A DNA stretch of 64,000 nucleotides from Cacajao melanocephalus (GCA_963573385.1 CAUYLG010026625.1:1-64000), one strand, 5' to 3'; positions 12,590 through 23,429 are shown, counted from the first letter of the stretch. Notes: a model not told the origin generated them from the sequence alone. Program-made: numbers and translations.

Positions 12590-12985
12590 CAGCTATTTTG
12601 TTCCTCACCCTACTCCTCTGCTGCAATCCATCCTGTTGAGTCACTACCTTCCTCAAACACCATTGTTTCCTGTCTCTGTGTCCTTGCCCGTGCTATGCTG
12701 CAGCTCCTGGACAGACTTCTTCCTCGTCACCTTCCCAAATCCTAAAGATTTGACTCCAGTTCTCTCATGGAGACAATAACTTTTCAATCTATGGCAGCCT
12801 TGTCCTCCTTTGACCTACTCCAGTGACACGTACATCAGATTTACTTGTATATATTGATTAAATTTAATTTTCTTTTCATAATAACTTGTTTTTTCTACCA
12901 ACTAAATTATAAATTTTTTGACAGCAAGGATGATGTCTTTTTGCCAGCCTACCTCAGTGTCATAACAATAATTATTTGATGAATT
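12590..12985 (+). mobile_element. L2/CR1-type LINE 3' fragment
   Basis: Pyrimidine-rich, with the L2-like order: 'tcttcctcgtcaccttccc' near 12719, then AT-rich 3' UTR, 'aaattttttgacagcaaggatgatgtc' near 12911 (the 'gagggcaggga' site), and a TGATGAATTAATA end near 12979. Confidence 0.55.
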
Positions 12986-13359
12986 AATACAGGCAACTAT
13001 GACAAAAATACCTTTAGATTATGTGAAACTTTATATAGAGAGTTTTTATTCATAGGTTAGGAATTACCTTTTCAAAGGAAGAGGAAAGACATCCAACCTT
13101 GAAGAGATCAGATCAAATTGGAACATCCATTTCTAAATCTTCCCTGTCCCCATGAGGCCTTTAAAGTGACAAATTAGAATTTTAAACCATTTATGAAAGA
13201 ATACAGATTTTTTTTTTTTTTTTTTTTTTTTGCTTAGCCAAAAATACATTAGGATTTTGGGAGTTTTAAATGACAGTGCTTCATCTAATCATTTTAAGGA
13301 AAGGAGAAATGTATTGGTTTGTATAATTCTAAAGTGCAGAATTAGCTGCAGCGTTTTTT
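12986..13359. other. Unassigned sequence with a T24 run
   Basis: A run of 24 T at 13208-13231 may be the antisense tail of a lost retrotransposon, but no body is recognisable beside it. The rest is unassigned. Confidence 0.5.
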
Positions 13360-13640
13360 GTAAACTTGACATCAAATGGTAACAGGAGGGCTCAGTTTCT
13401 TTCTCAGATATCCTTAATCCCAGCATTGGCTTCAATTTTAAGCTACATGAGGAGTCAAGCTAGTGGCAGCAGCCTCAGCCTCTGTGTTTCAGAGTCAGTT
13501 CCAGAAGAGTACCAATATTCTCTCTCCCAAAAGTCACAAAGTCTCATGAGATCTGGTTGGCTCTGGTTGAATCCCATAATTACCTTTGAACTAATCACCA
13601 TGACAAGAAGAGGCAGCACAGAGGCTCACTGAGGCCCACA
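13360..13640. repeat. Possible dispersed repeat of unresolved family
   Basis: A phrase running 'tctcatgagatctggttggctctgg...ctaatcaccatgacaagaag' (13541-13608) resembles a common mammalian interspersed repeat with 'tctcattggccagaactg...ccaatcactgtggccag'. I cannot name the family or fix the ends. Confidence 0.3.
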
Positions 13641-14059
13641 TCTTTAATGTGGGTCAGAATTGTTGTTAGGTGCCTTCCAGACTGTTGGGAGGGAGGGGAG
13701 GTTCCTTAGAGGTAAATATATATATATGTGTGTATCAGAGGTGAATGAATGGAAACTACGAAAACATTTCCAGGACTGTTAGGCACCTAGTAATCTTTCA
13801 ATAAACTCATTGAATGACTTAATCAGGTCTCTCTTTTTCCATTATATGTTAAAACTGTGCTTCTGCATTTTTTCAATGTCTAGGTACACAGAAGATAATA
13901 GTAGTTCTGTGTTGCACTGAGGTAAGAAGGTTGCTTGTAGCTAGAGGTCAATGGCTACCCTGACAGCTCGAAGTGCTGAGAGAGTCAGTGTCTCAACACA
14001 GTACAGCACAGCAGCACATGGGTGGGAAAACTCTGCTCTTGAGCCAGCATCATATTTGG

Positions 14060-14310
14060 GAAAGGACACTTGATTAAAAGTCTTAAGTCTCGGATTTTAG
14101 ATCCAGATTTACCACATACTTGTTGTAGGTAGTTGAGGAAGCAAGTCTCAATTTCTCTAACATCTTATTTTCCTTGTTGGTAAAATAGAGATAATAATGC
14201 CTTCCCAGCACACCTCAAAGAATTGCTGAAAACATCATATGAAATAATGCTATTAGTATATTTTGTAAACTACAGAGTGTTATTACAAATGTGGAGAATT
14301 ATTCCTATTC
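14060..14310 (+). mobile_element. MIR SINE
   Basis: Sense MIR: 'ggattttagatccagatttacca' near 14094, 'agttgaggaagcaagtctcaatttctc', GTTGGTAAAATAGAGATAAT near 14178, 'aatgccttcccagcacacctcaaag', then a 3' part ending near 'tacagagtgttatta'. Confidence 0.8.
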
Positions 14311-15990
14311 TCTGGGACTCAGTTTCCCACTTAAAAATAAGTTTGAGAGTAAGATAGGACATGATCTCTGTAATACTGTCTCATGCTAAATTTCTAACTA
14401 TTATTTTATTTTGCTTCATAACTAAATAAATCCACAGGCATCAGTGAGGTTACCCTCACTGTATGTAGATACAACAGACAGTACAGACACGTGGGTAGAA
14501 TGAGGTTATCCAGGATATGCATACTTATAAAGGCTTAAATTGTTGATCCCATTACTTTAAAGGATATCAGAAAGAGCATTATACATCATTTGCTTAAGCA
14601 AACATAAACAAAATAAGACCCGGATTAACCAAAACTCTAGTAAAGGGTTTGCAATGGACACATAATTATAAGCTTCATCACAGGAGCAGGAACAAATGTT
14701 AACAAGAAAACAGAAGAAGACTGCAGAAGTTAACTGGAGGTAATAGAAGATTCAGAGGCCAATATGAACAAGGAGACAAGACAGACACTGCTGACTATAC
14801 AGAGGACCTGATTTCTTTCAAACAGAAATCAAAATGCATGCCCCTCTCAAATGCATGCCACCTCAAAACTATGCCAGGAACACATGGCAAAAGCAGAAAT
14901 GTTCACCAAGGGCACCTGGGCAGACATAATCCTAAAATCAAGCTCAAGTTCTCAACTTCCTTCTGAAAGAGAGCAAATAACCAGTTAATGCCACCGGAAT
15001 TTATTGAAACCTCTCTTTTGTACATACTAAACTTTTCCTGCTTGAAATTAGTAAGACACAAAATGAAAAGATTTCAATTTTATAATTTTCATCTTCTATC
15101 AGATTCCTCCCATGAAAAAATGCAGCAGCAAAAGAGAAAAAAACGGGATCCAGATAACTTCAATTGCAGCACACATCAATAGGCATTCCTTGAATTCTGT
15201 AGTGTGTTTAGCATAAATTCAAACAAAATAAAATTCTCCAGTTCTTCTTATGCAGATTCAACATATAAAGATATTGGATTAAATATCTTACATTATCTCA
15301 GAAGTCTCTCAAAATGAAAGAATGAGGCAGTGATTACATTTCTAAGAAAACAATGCATTAGCAAAAGGGTAAATTCTTATTCCTTGTTTCCAGCTCCTTT
15401 CCTAGTTTACAAGTTAAATTTAAGCCTCAAGAATATCCCGTTGCCTGAAAGTTTGTGCTATAATGCAATACAGCTACTTTGACCTCTTCCTGCCAATACA
15501 AGCCCATAAAAAGTGTGAAGGAAAAATGTGAACGTGCTTTGGGCTCTTGTATATAAAGTTAATAAAATATTTAATTACCTTTACATAGCCACTCATTAGC
15601 TAAACATCCAAGATTTTGTTAGCACAGTGTTGTTGCTCCCCGAAAGTTGGATTCAATGGATATTTTGATGAAGCCAGCTCTGAGTGTGTCACACATATCA
15701 TCCGTATGAACACAGTCAGATGAATCAGTGGCATCAGTTAATTGAGTGAAAATATCTAACTAACTGTTGTATTTCCTAACCTCCATACTCATACCATAAA
15801 ACAGATCCCCAAATTCTCAAATCGTAAAGTAGAAACATGACTATCCATTCTACCCTTTCAGTTAGTGTTGTTAATATCAATGAAAAGTTAAGATATAGGA
15901 TGGACAGAAATCAATGATTCCTTATGGGCAGAAGAACCCTATACCGAGTGACACCCATTTAGTTACTCAGGCCCCAAATCTAGGAGTTGT
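14311..15990. other. Unassigned sequence
   Basis: No gene recognised. A short imperfect repetition (AAATGCATGCC at about 14831 and 14850) occurs in the middle. Otherwise old AT-rich DNA. Confidence 0.45.
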
Positions 15991-15995
15991 TTTTT

Positions 15996-16065
15996 CAATT
16001 TACTTTAAAAAAAATTTTAACTTTGGTGAGTACATAGTCGATGTATATATTTATGGGCTACATGA
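15996..16065 (-). mobile_element. Very short L1 3' terminus
   Basis: 'gtacatagtcgatgtatatatttatggg' matches the antisense 3' terminal 45 bp of the L1 found again at 16108-16145, about 80 bp further on. It is preceded by T/A-rich tail sequence. It is a separate, extremely 5'-truncated insertion, since the neighbour has its own target-site duplication. Confidence 0.7.
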
Positions 16066-16078
16066 GAAATACCCACTT
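16066..16078. repeat. L1 target-site duplication, left copy
   Basis: GAAATACCCACTT, identical to 16779-16791. The two copies bound the minus-strand L1. Confidence 0.9.
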
Positions 16079-16778
16079 ACTTTTTAAAAAGTTTTTTAAT
16101 TTTCATGGGTACATAGTAGGTGTATATATTTATGGGAGTACATGAGATGTTTTAATACAAGCATGCAATGTGAAAATAAGCACCCAAGGGAACGGGGTAC
16201 TCATGCCCTCAAGCATTTATCCTTTAAATTACAAATAATCCAATTATACTCTTTAAGTTCTTTAAAAATGTATAATTAAGTTATTATTGACTATAGTCAC
16301 CCTGTTGTGCTATCAAATAGTAAGTTTTATTTGATATTTTTATTTTTTGTGCTACTGCCATGTTCTCCTAATCGTGCCCCCCTCCCCACCTTTCCCAGCC
16401 TCTGGTCCATTCTACTCTCTATGTCCACTAGTTCAATTGTTTTGATTTTTAGGTCATCTGATGACCTAAAAATACGATGACCTAAAATGTGATGACCTAA
16501 AAATGATGAGAACATGTGATGTTACTCTTTCCGTGCCTGGCTTATTTCACTTAATGTAATGAGCTCCAGTTCCACCTGTGTTGTTGTAAATGACTGGATC
16601 TCAGTATTTTTTATGACTGAATAGTACTCCATTGTATATATGTACCACATTTTCTTTATTCACTCATCTGTTGGTGGAAACCTGTGTTGCATCCAAATCT
16701 TAGCTATTGTAAACAGTGATACAACAAACATAGGAGTGAAAATATATCTTTGATATACTGATTTCCTTTCTTTTATAG
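16079..16778 (-). mobile_element. L1 (L1MA-type) 3' end, 5'-truncated, with perfect target-site duplication
   Basis: Antisense L1: 3' UTR start GGGTACATAGTAGGTGTATA near 16107, GACTATAGTCACCCTGTTGT near 16290, 'tagtactccattgtatatatgtaccacatt' near 16622 (the ORF2 end in reverse), ending at 'gatatactgatttcctttctttta'. GAAATACCCACTT occurs at both ends (16066-16078 and 16779-16791). A small insertion at 16446-16502 is reported separately. Confidence 0.93.
16446..16502. repeat. Palindrome plus tandem copies inside the L1
   Basis: TTTTTAGGTCATC (16446-16458), one spacer base, and its exact reverse complement GATGACCTAAAAA (16460-16472) form a near-perfect palindrome. Two more direct copies of GATGACCTAAAA follow at 16476-16487 and 16491-16502. 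The L1 consensus has an ordinary single-copy stretch here. Confidence 0.9.
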
Positions 16779-16791
16779 GAAATACCCACTT
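16779..16791. repeat. L1 target-site duplication, right copy
   Basis: GAAATACCCACTT, identical to 16066-16078. Confidence 0.9.
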
Positions 16792-16870
16792 TCTTAACTC
16801 CCACGTCTACTCCAACATCAAGTTCTGAGTCTGTACCTCATTAAGACAGTTCATGAGTTTACCCCTAAAT

Positions 16871-17065
16871 CAGGGTTTCTCAATCTCGGCACCACTGACA
16901 TTGGGACTGGATAACTGGAGAACATTCCATGCATTGTAGGATAGTTTCCAGCATCCGCGGCCTCTACTCACTAGATGCCAGTAGACATCCCCTTTCCCCG
17001 AACAACTGTAATGACAAAAAATATTTCCAAACCTTTCTAATTATTACTCCAGTTGAGAACCACTG
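16871..17065 (-). mobile_element. MER5A (hAT-Charlie nonautonomous DNA transposon)
   Basis: Starts with CAGGGTTTCTCAATCTCGGC and ends with TTGAGAACCACTG, the two hAT-type terminal inverted repeats. Inside are CATTGTAGGATAGTTTCCAG, CTCACTAGATGCCAGTAG and a 'caactgtaatgacaaaaaat' block, all MER5A landmarks read in reverse. Nearly full length. Confidence 0.92.
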
Positions 17066-17159
17066 CTCTCAAACAATCTACTCCCTTCTAATCCATGAAG
17101 CCAGTGGCCCAAAAAATTCTCTTGGCACAACTACTATAACAAACTCCTAATTGATCTAC

Positions 17160-17516
17160 TCACATTCACTCTGTCCTCCCCTTGAATCTGATATCCATAC
17201 TGCAGCCAGAGCGGTTTTGGTTTTTTTTTTTTAAACATAAACTTGATCTGGTCCTCCATTCAAATCTCAGCTTAAAACACTTTAATAGTTTGTATTTGTT
17301 TTTAGGGGAAAATCTTTAAAAATTTCATGATCCAGTCTTCACCTACCTTTTTTGCCTCTAGAATTCCACACTTTCTTTTGTTCACTGTGTTCAAAGGCAA
17401 CAATGTCTTTCCCTCAGTCCCTCCTAGCTGCCATGCTTCCACCTGCCTTGGGGCCCTTGCACATGCTTCACTCTCTGTCCTAAACGCTTTTGCCACCATG
17501 TCTCTTCTTCCTTAAT
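17160..17516 (+). mobile_element. L2 LINE, 5' part of an interrupted copy
   Basis: Sense L2: 'actgcagccagagcggtttt' near 17199, 'aaacttgatctggtcc', 'tttcatgatccagtcttcacctacc' near 17322, CCTTGGGGCCCTTGCACATG near 17446, then 'cgcttttgccaccatgtctcttcttcc'. The sequence breaks off at the point where the element at 17517 begins and appears to resume at 18126. Confidence 0.85.
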
Positions 17517-18125
17517 TCATTCCTTAAATATTCAGTGAGTTCCTAATACCTTCAAGGTACCATTCTGGGAGTTGGGATTTCAGCAGTAAACATAACTTCC
17601 TGATCCCAGTTGAGTAGAAATGAATAAGAAGAACAAAAAATTACCAAACAAATTCATAAAATGTGGGATGGTGATAAATACAGAGTAAGGACAATGAGGA
17701 GTACTGATAGAGACAGAGTTGCTATTTTCTATAGGGTCATCAGGGAAGAGCTCACTATATGGTGAGGGGGTATGTGGAGAAAGTGTTTTGGGCAGAGAAC
17801 AACAAGATGAAAAGACTTCAAAATGAAGTTTACCTCTATGTTCAAGCAACAGCAAGAACAGTAAGGAGGCCAGTGTGGTTGGAGATGACTATGTAAGATG
17901 AGAGTGAAAGAAGATGAGGTCATAAAGGTAGCAGGAGGCCAGTCACATACGTCTCTATAAAACAAAGTGAGAACTATGAGATTTACTCTGAGGGAGATGT
18001 AATGAAGTCTTGATGAGAGGGATTTGAGCAGAGATCTAATATAATCTAAGTTTCATTTTAATGGGGTCACTCTGACTGCTATGTGGAGAATAAACTTTAA
18101 AGAGATAATGGCAAAAATAGGGAGA
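17517..18125 (-). mobile_element. L2 LINE inserted in opposite orientation
   Basis: Antisense L2 from its very 3' end: ATTCATTCCTTAAATATTCA near 17515, then 'gggtcatcagggaagagctc' near 17735, GTAAGGAGGCCAGTGTGGTT near 17861, 'gatgaggtcataaaggtagc', TTTGAGCAGAGATCTAATAT near 18024, and GGTCACTCTGACTGCTATGT near 18065. Order and landmarks agree with a ~600-bp 5'-truncated L2. Confidence 0.88.
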
Positions 18126-18425
18126 CCATGTAGAAGTCCACTGCTTCACCTGTTTACCTCTTATACTTCCTTTATTTCCCTGTTTCATTTTCTCAGGGAA
18201 GCCTTTCCAATCTCCTATATGCTCTTATAACCCATGTAGCTGTCATTTACATAGCACTTGTCATCCTTGCAATTTTACATTTATTTATGTGATTATCTGC
18301 TTAATATTTGTCTTCTCTACTGGTGTGTTAGCTTCTTCAAGAAAGGGTTCTTATCAGTTTTTCTTCTCCAATCTTTAGCGAAGTATAGAATACCATTGGT
18401 TCTCAATAAATGCCAGGAAAGGGAA
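18126..18425 (+). mobile_element. L2 LINE, 3' part of the interrupted copy
   Basis: Sense L2 resumes: CTCAGGGAAGCCTTTCCAAT near 18193, 'tgtcatttacatagcacttgtcatcc', 'gtgtgttagcttcttcaagaaaggg' near 18324, ending 'ttctcaataaatgccagg' near 18399. It fits as the continuation of the copy that ends at 17516. Confidence 0.85.
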
Positions 18426-18461
18426 AGAAGGAAAGAGAGAAGGGAGAGAGACAGAAAAATA
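18415..18461. repeat. GA-rich low-complexity tract
   Basis: Almost pure purine run following the L2 end, with GAAAG and GAGAG units. Confidence 0.8.
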
Positions 18462-18604
18462 TTGACATAACAGTTATTTTACAGACTCTGGTATAGCTGT
18501 TCCAATATGATTCAATAATCTGGGACAAGCAGAGTCAGATTATTTTTCCAATAGCTATAGGAAAAATTATGCCCTCCCATCCAAAGGAAGTGAGGATAAT
18601 GAAG

Positions 18605-18830
18605 AGACAGCAATAACACCTAACATCCATTGAAAGCTTACTAGGTCCCTGGTACTTATTTAAATTATCCCATTGAATCCTCTCAACAGCTTTAAGAGGT
18701 TTGTATCATTACATTTTTCAGATGAGTAAATGTACTTAGAGAGGTTAATTACATAGCCAATAAGCTACAGAGCTGAGGGTTTGAATCCTCATGTTTAGCC
18801 ACCATGCACACTGCCTCCTGCAGGGACAGT
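18605..18830 (-). mobile_element. MIR SINE
   Basis: Antisense MIR: 'aaagcttactaggtccctggtac' near 18634, 'aatcctctcaacagctttaagaggt', CAGATGAGTAAATGTACTTA near 18719, 'gccaataagctacagagctgagggtttgaatcc'. Nearly full length. Confidence 0.85.
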
Positions 18831-19465
18831 CAATAACAATTTTATTAAAGATTTAGCTCCCGCAATCCCATTCCTGAAAATCCATTGTGTCAAACAAATA
18901 GCAGGGTTCAAATGCAGATGAATTTCTGGGCACATCTAATTCGTACATTTTCCCCCAACAGAAACAATTACAATCAGCGTCATACAGTTTCATTTGAAAT
19001 TGTAATGAGGCACAACAAGTAAAAAGAAGGAAGAGATGAGAATTAAAAATCAGAGCCAACTAACAGTAGAAGCTAGGAAACTGGATTTGCTGCAGTACTA
19101 AAATACAAAACAGAATCTTTAATCTCAAACACCATTTAAAAGACCTTGGTTTGTTTAATATATTAAAAAAAGAATGTAATTTAGTGTCACTTTCAGGCAT
19201 AGAATAATTCTTATTTCAGGATGTTTAACAAGAACAATAACTGCCACAAAATGAATCTCTCGTTTTGATAAATCTTTAGAGAGAAATCAGAGAAAAGTCA
19301 ATTTAAGCCTATACTTTGAAATTCTTTCATCACAGCTGCATAATGAAACATAGAGTTTCTAAAATATTTATGGCAACTTTTATCATTTAAATCTTTCCAA
19401 TGAATTTCATTTTTCCCAAGAAGGAACTTTTCTTTTTCCTAAATGGAAACTACAGACATATACAT
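18831..19465. other. Unassigned AT-rich sequence
   Basis: No gene or repeat recognised. Confidence 0.45.
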
Positions 19466-19466
19466 G

Positions 19467-19467
<1 letters not shown>

Positions 19468-19537
<70 letters not shown>

Positions 19538-19735
19538 GAATATGTCTGTATCTCTAAATGTCTGTATGTGACATATACACATAAACATATATGTAAACAT
19601 GTATGTCTATCTATTTCTAAATGTGTATGTATGTGTATATATGTATCCATATCTATAGACATGCATAAAATCTGTGGACATATGCATATATTCACATATA
19701 TATCTCTCTATATATAGATATGAATACATATATAT
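19468..19735. repeat. Long (TA)n and degenerate TATG/CATA tract
   Basis: Pure TA runs at about 19471-19503 and 19507-19522 give way to imperfect TATATG/TATGTC units to about 19735. The open frames on both strands here (105 and 75 codons of Tyr/Ile/His repeats) are by-products of the tract. Confidence 0.95.
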
Positions 19736-19744
19736 AGCTTTCTC

Positions 19745-20115
19745 TCTTAAACAGCCAGTAGGAATGTAAACTGGTTCAACCTTTTGGAAGGCATTTAGAG
19801 AGCACAGATTATATTCTTATAACGTTCATTTTTTTACCTAATAATATAATGTCTAGATATATGTCTTAAAATAGAAGGATTTAACTAAAGTATTGTTATT
19901 CCATTATATTTTATGGTAGTAAAAACAGCAACAAAGATATAATCTATCTAACAAGGAAAGATGAGTCAATAAATTATGGCACATCCACTGAAATACTATG
20001 CAACCATTAAAAATAAAGCTGTGAAAATACATTTATCAACTTGGGACTGTGTTACTAATAAGTGAAAACAAATCAGAAATAGTAAACTCAGCATACTTTC
20101 ACTTTTATAAGAATA
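19745..20115 (+). mobile_element. Ancient L1 (L1M-type) ORF2 3' fragment
   Basis: Sense order of an old L1: 'cagtaggaatgtaaactggttcaac' near 19755, CTTTTGGAAGGCATTTAGAG, 'gtcaataaattatggcacatcc' near 19964, GAAATACTATGCAACCATTA near 19990, and 'aagctgtgaaaatac'. This is the usual L1 ORF2 C-terminal region in diverged form. Confidence 0.85.
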
Positions 20116-20247
20116 TTATAGACAGAAATAAAAGCATAAGTGCAGTTATTAAAACAATATTAGTTACTGAAACTAAGATTATGGTTTACGATATAATTTT
20201 ATGAATTATATATACACGTGTATTCATAGTCTATATGTGATTTATAG

Positions 20248-20290
20248 GGGGGTGTGTGTGTGTGTGTGTGCATGCATGTATGTGTGTGAT
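20248..20290. repeat. (TG)n microsatellite
   Basis: TG run with a GCATGCATG interruption, about 40 bp. Confidence 0.9.
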
Positions 20291-20671
20291 TCTCACAATT
20301 TTCTAATGAAAAACGTTAGCCAAGATATATGTTTCTCTCTAGAAAAAAAATTACCAATGTTATTTATTAAAAATAAAATCCCTACAGCCAGTTATCTTAA
20401 AAAACACTATGAGAAATAAAATATATATAACCAAAGTCAAAGGCTTAAGATATTGAATGATGATAAAATGAATACAATAAAATTTACCCAACAGCTTCTA
20501 CTAACTGCATACTGAACCACAGATAGATAATGGTTGCTGGCCCCTTTTTACAAAGATATCCTATATTAGCCAGTCATTTTACCTAATCCACATTTTCCCT
20601 AAGCCTTTTAAGATTTTTAGAGAGCTACATGAAGTGTCTTACTATAGTAAAAATGCCCACTGTGTTCCCAC

Positions 20672-20890
20672 TCAGCTTGTTAAGAAATCAAAGAAAGAAA
20701 TTAAGTTAGTTTGGCATGATTTGTTTTTGATGAACCCATGTTGCCTTCTAATTATCACATTATTTTCCTCCAGATGTTTGCAAATTGACTGAGCATAGAG
20801 ATTCTCTTTGTTGAAATGCACCATGAAAGCCCTGGACAATAGACTATATTTGAAAGCTTTTGAGTTACCCGATTTGCTAGCATTTGAAAT
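20672..20890 (-). mobile_element. CR1/L3-type LINE reverse-transcriptase relic
   Basis: The minus-strand frame ending at 20672 reads ...SICKHLEENNVIIRR followed by QHGFIKNKSCQTNLISFF. That matches the reverse transcriptase of the CR1/L3 LINE clade, where a QHGF-x-KGKSC-x-TNLI-x-FYD block precedes the 'DFSKAFDTV' motif. I see that block in one uninterrupted frame; the catalytic YADD part lies outside and is not visible. The flanks are diverged, so boundaries are approximate. It is a fossil, not a working enzyme gene. Confidence 0.7.
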
Positions 20891-21850
20891 GAAGCTTTTC
20901 TGGCTCAAAGAAAATGTACACAAAACTTAAAACATGACTATAATAATTGAAATTGGCTATGTGAAAGTAAGTAATGGAGCTAATGGTTGGAAAAAAAAAC
21001 CCTCTGAATCCTATATATTTAGGATATATAGGATGGCATGAAAACTCAAACATGGATATATAAATGTGTATACACATGTATAGAGTGACAGGTAAAAACA
21101 CACATATCTCTATAGTTTGGCAACACATTGATCATATTTATTATGATTGATTCGTAGAAAATTGAAAATTAGTTTGTATTCCCTGGTCACACCCTCCCAA
21201 CAAAGCAGTTTCACTGCAGCGTATAATCCCCTGGTGCATAACTGAAAACTAACTTTAGGTAAGGTAAACAAGGAAATGAAACTGCATTTTTTTTCCAATA
21301 CTTTTATCTAATATCAGCAATAGCAGTAAGTGGACAAAACACTTGCCAAGAAGATTGACCTCTGTCTCTCTCTTTATTTACAATGCAAGGTTAATGATGC
21401 CAGGCTGGGGAAAGAGTATAATGAATGAATGAGACATACTATGAAGACAGAACGCTAACAAAATAAGCAGTGGTCTAATATCAAGAAATAAGAATATAAA
21501 CATGGAATCTTTTAAATATTCTCTTCGGACTGTAAGAGAAGTAGAAGCAAATGCACCGTTAGAATGCAGAACTGATTAGACTCTCTTATAACCTAGCGTA
21601 TAATGAATGCTTATTAATTCACTCTTGGCAAAATTGGCCAAGTCAGTATTTTTATAAATTTAATGCAATAGCATTGGAATACTTATAAAATTTCAAGGTA
21701 AATCAAGTACCTCTTGAGTGCTCCTACTAGCACTGAATCTCCTCTTCTCAAAAATATGTGTGAGAGAAGCAAAGAGAAACAGGGAGTCACCAAAACAGCC
21801 CTTATTGCAGCCAAATCCCCTGAATTGCTTTGATTATATCATGATAAATA
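20891..21850. other. Unassigned sequence
   Basis: Nothing recognised. Open frames on the minus strand here have no domains. Confidence 0.45.
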
Positions 21851-21854
21851 CACA

Positions 21855-22029
21855 AAAGGGAGAAAAGGAAAAAAATAGGAAGGAAGGAGGAAAGGAAGGG
21901 AAGAGAAGGAAGAGGGAGTAAAAAAGAAAGACAAGAAAGAAAGAGGAAGAGAGGTACAGGAAGGGAAAGAAAAGGAAAGAAGAGAGGGAAAGAGGAGAGA
22001 AAGGGAAAGGAAAGAAGGTAAAGGGGAAA
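21855..22029. repeat. Polypurine tract (GGAA/GAAA-rich)
   Basis: About 175 bases of A and G on the plus strand, with only about half a dozen interrupting pyrimidines, made of GGAAG, GAAAG and GGGAAA units. The Phe/Ser/Leu/Pro-rich minus-strand open frames of 71 and 88 codons are artefacts of the tract. Confidence 0.93.
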
Positions 22030-23425
22030 AATAGATAAAAAGAACTCAAACAGTGAACATGACTTCACATATTCATTTAGCTGTATAACAACTTAGATTC
22101 CCAGAGTCAGTTCTTGATATTCTTTATTACTCTGGGAACTTCAAGAAATTCACAATCTTGAAATATTTATAAATGCATCTGGCTCATTCTGAAATCAAAT
22201 TTTTTCCAGAGCTGCATCCATGCTGGAACTTTCTGACATCACAAATTAATTGCCTAAAGTTTCACTGCTGCGATCATTTTATAATAATTCTCTGTGTTAC
22301 TCTAGAGGAAGTAGTACTAGGAACACACAGGGAAGCCCTGCTGAGAAGCAGCTGCTGAATGGCTGGATAGATGCACCTAATAACTAACCAAAGTCTCCTA
22401 TAATCATTTACCAGGAACTTTGTGCAAATTTGGCAAAATTATGCGTTCCAACGCGTCAAGAGATCATTGGAGTTATTGAAAACATATTTGTTAAATATGC
22501 CACAAGGTTTCATTGTACAGAGCACATTTTAAAATTTTTCTTTCCCTTTTTCTGTGCCTTCCTTCACAAATTCATCAAGTACTTAGGATTCTCACACTGA
22601 GTCCCGGTGACTCAAAACCCTACACTTTGACTTCATTACCTGATTGCTACTGATAGTGACCCACAATCCAAACGATTCTGTCTCCTTTCCTTTGTCAATG
22701 TTCATATTTTATACCCATTTTTCAGAGATTTGATCTTTAACAAGTAATCTGTATAATGGTTGTCTTGACCATGTAACACATATTTTCAAAGACATTTTCT
22801 CAAAATATAGTGACTTAATCCAAAGGAATACAGAGGTAATTGGAAATCCTAGGGTCAGCTGATTGAGAGAAACTTGAGGGTAAGGGAACATTTTAAAAGC
22901 CTATCAAATTTTATCATGTAGTCATCTGCCTGCCCTTCAATAATCTAAGTACGCTGATTTGATCACAGCATATATCATAATTTGTATACATACATCAAAA
23001 TACCACTCTGTATCACACAAATATGTACAATTATGTGGCAATTATAAATAAAAGGAAACAATGAGAGAATAATAACTAATCTGCAATTTCTGTGGGTAAA
23101 GCGAATTTGGCACAGGGTACGACTCTAAGTGGCATTTCAGCTACAGTGGCCTCATCCAGATCCGGTGCTACTGTGACTCCAGTTAAGTGCTGCCTAGGCC
23201 CTTAATGGCTGTACCATTGATGATGCCCTCCCAGCACACTTGTTTCATGCCCACCCGAGCCTCTTAAACATTTGCATATCCCTGGAATAATATTTAATAG
23301 CAGTCTGCTTTCCTGTTAGAAAAAAGACCCTTTGATATCTAGTGCTTTGATTACATTATGGAGATGGGATTCAAAACATCCACCCCAATTCAGTTGTTCT
23401 AAGTTGAAAAAATATTACACAATTA
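22030..23425. other. Unassigned, mostly unique sequence
   Basis: I see no repeat or gene. The stretch is less AT-biased than its neighbours around 23090-23290. It may be old unique DNA. Confidence 0.45.
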
Positions 23426-23429
23426 ATAC

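Noticed and set aside
13208..13231. T24 run as a polyadenylated processed pseudogene tail
   Set aside because: No gene-like sequence found next to it on either side.
19400..19717. 105-codon frame of Tyr/Ile repeats
   Set aside because: Translation of a TA dinucleotide repeat.
21802..22068. 88- and 71-codon Phe/Leu/Ser/Pro-rich frames
   Set aside because: Translation of the polypurine tract read on the minus strand.
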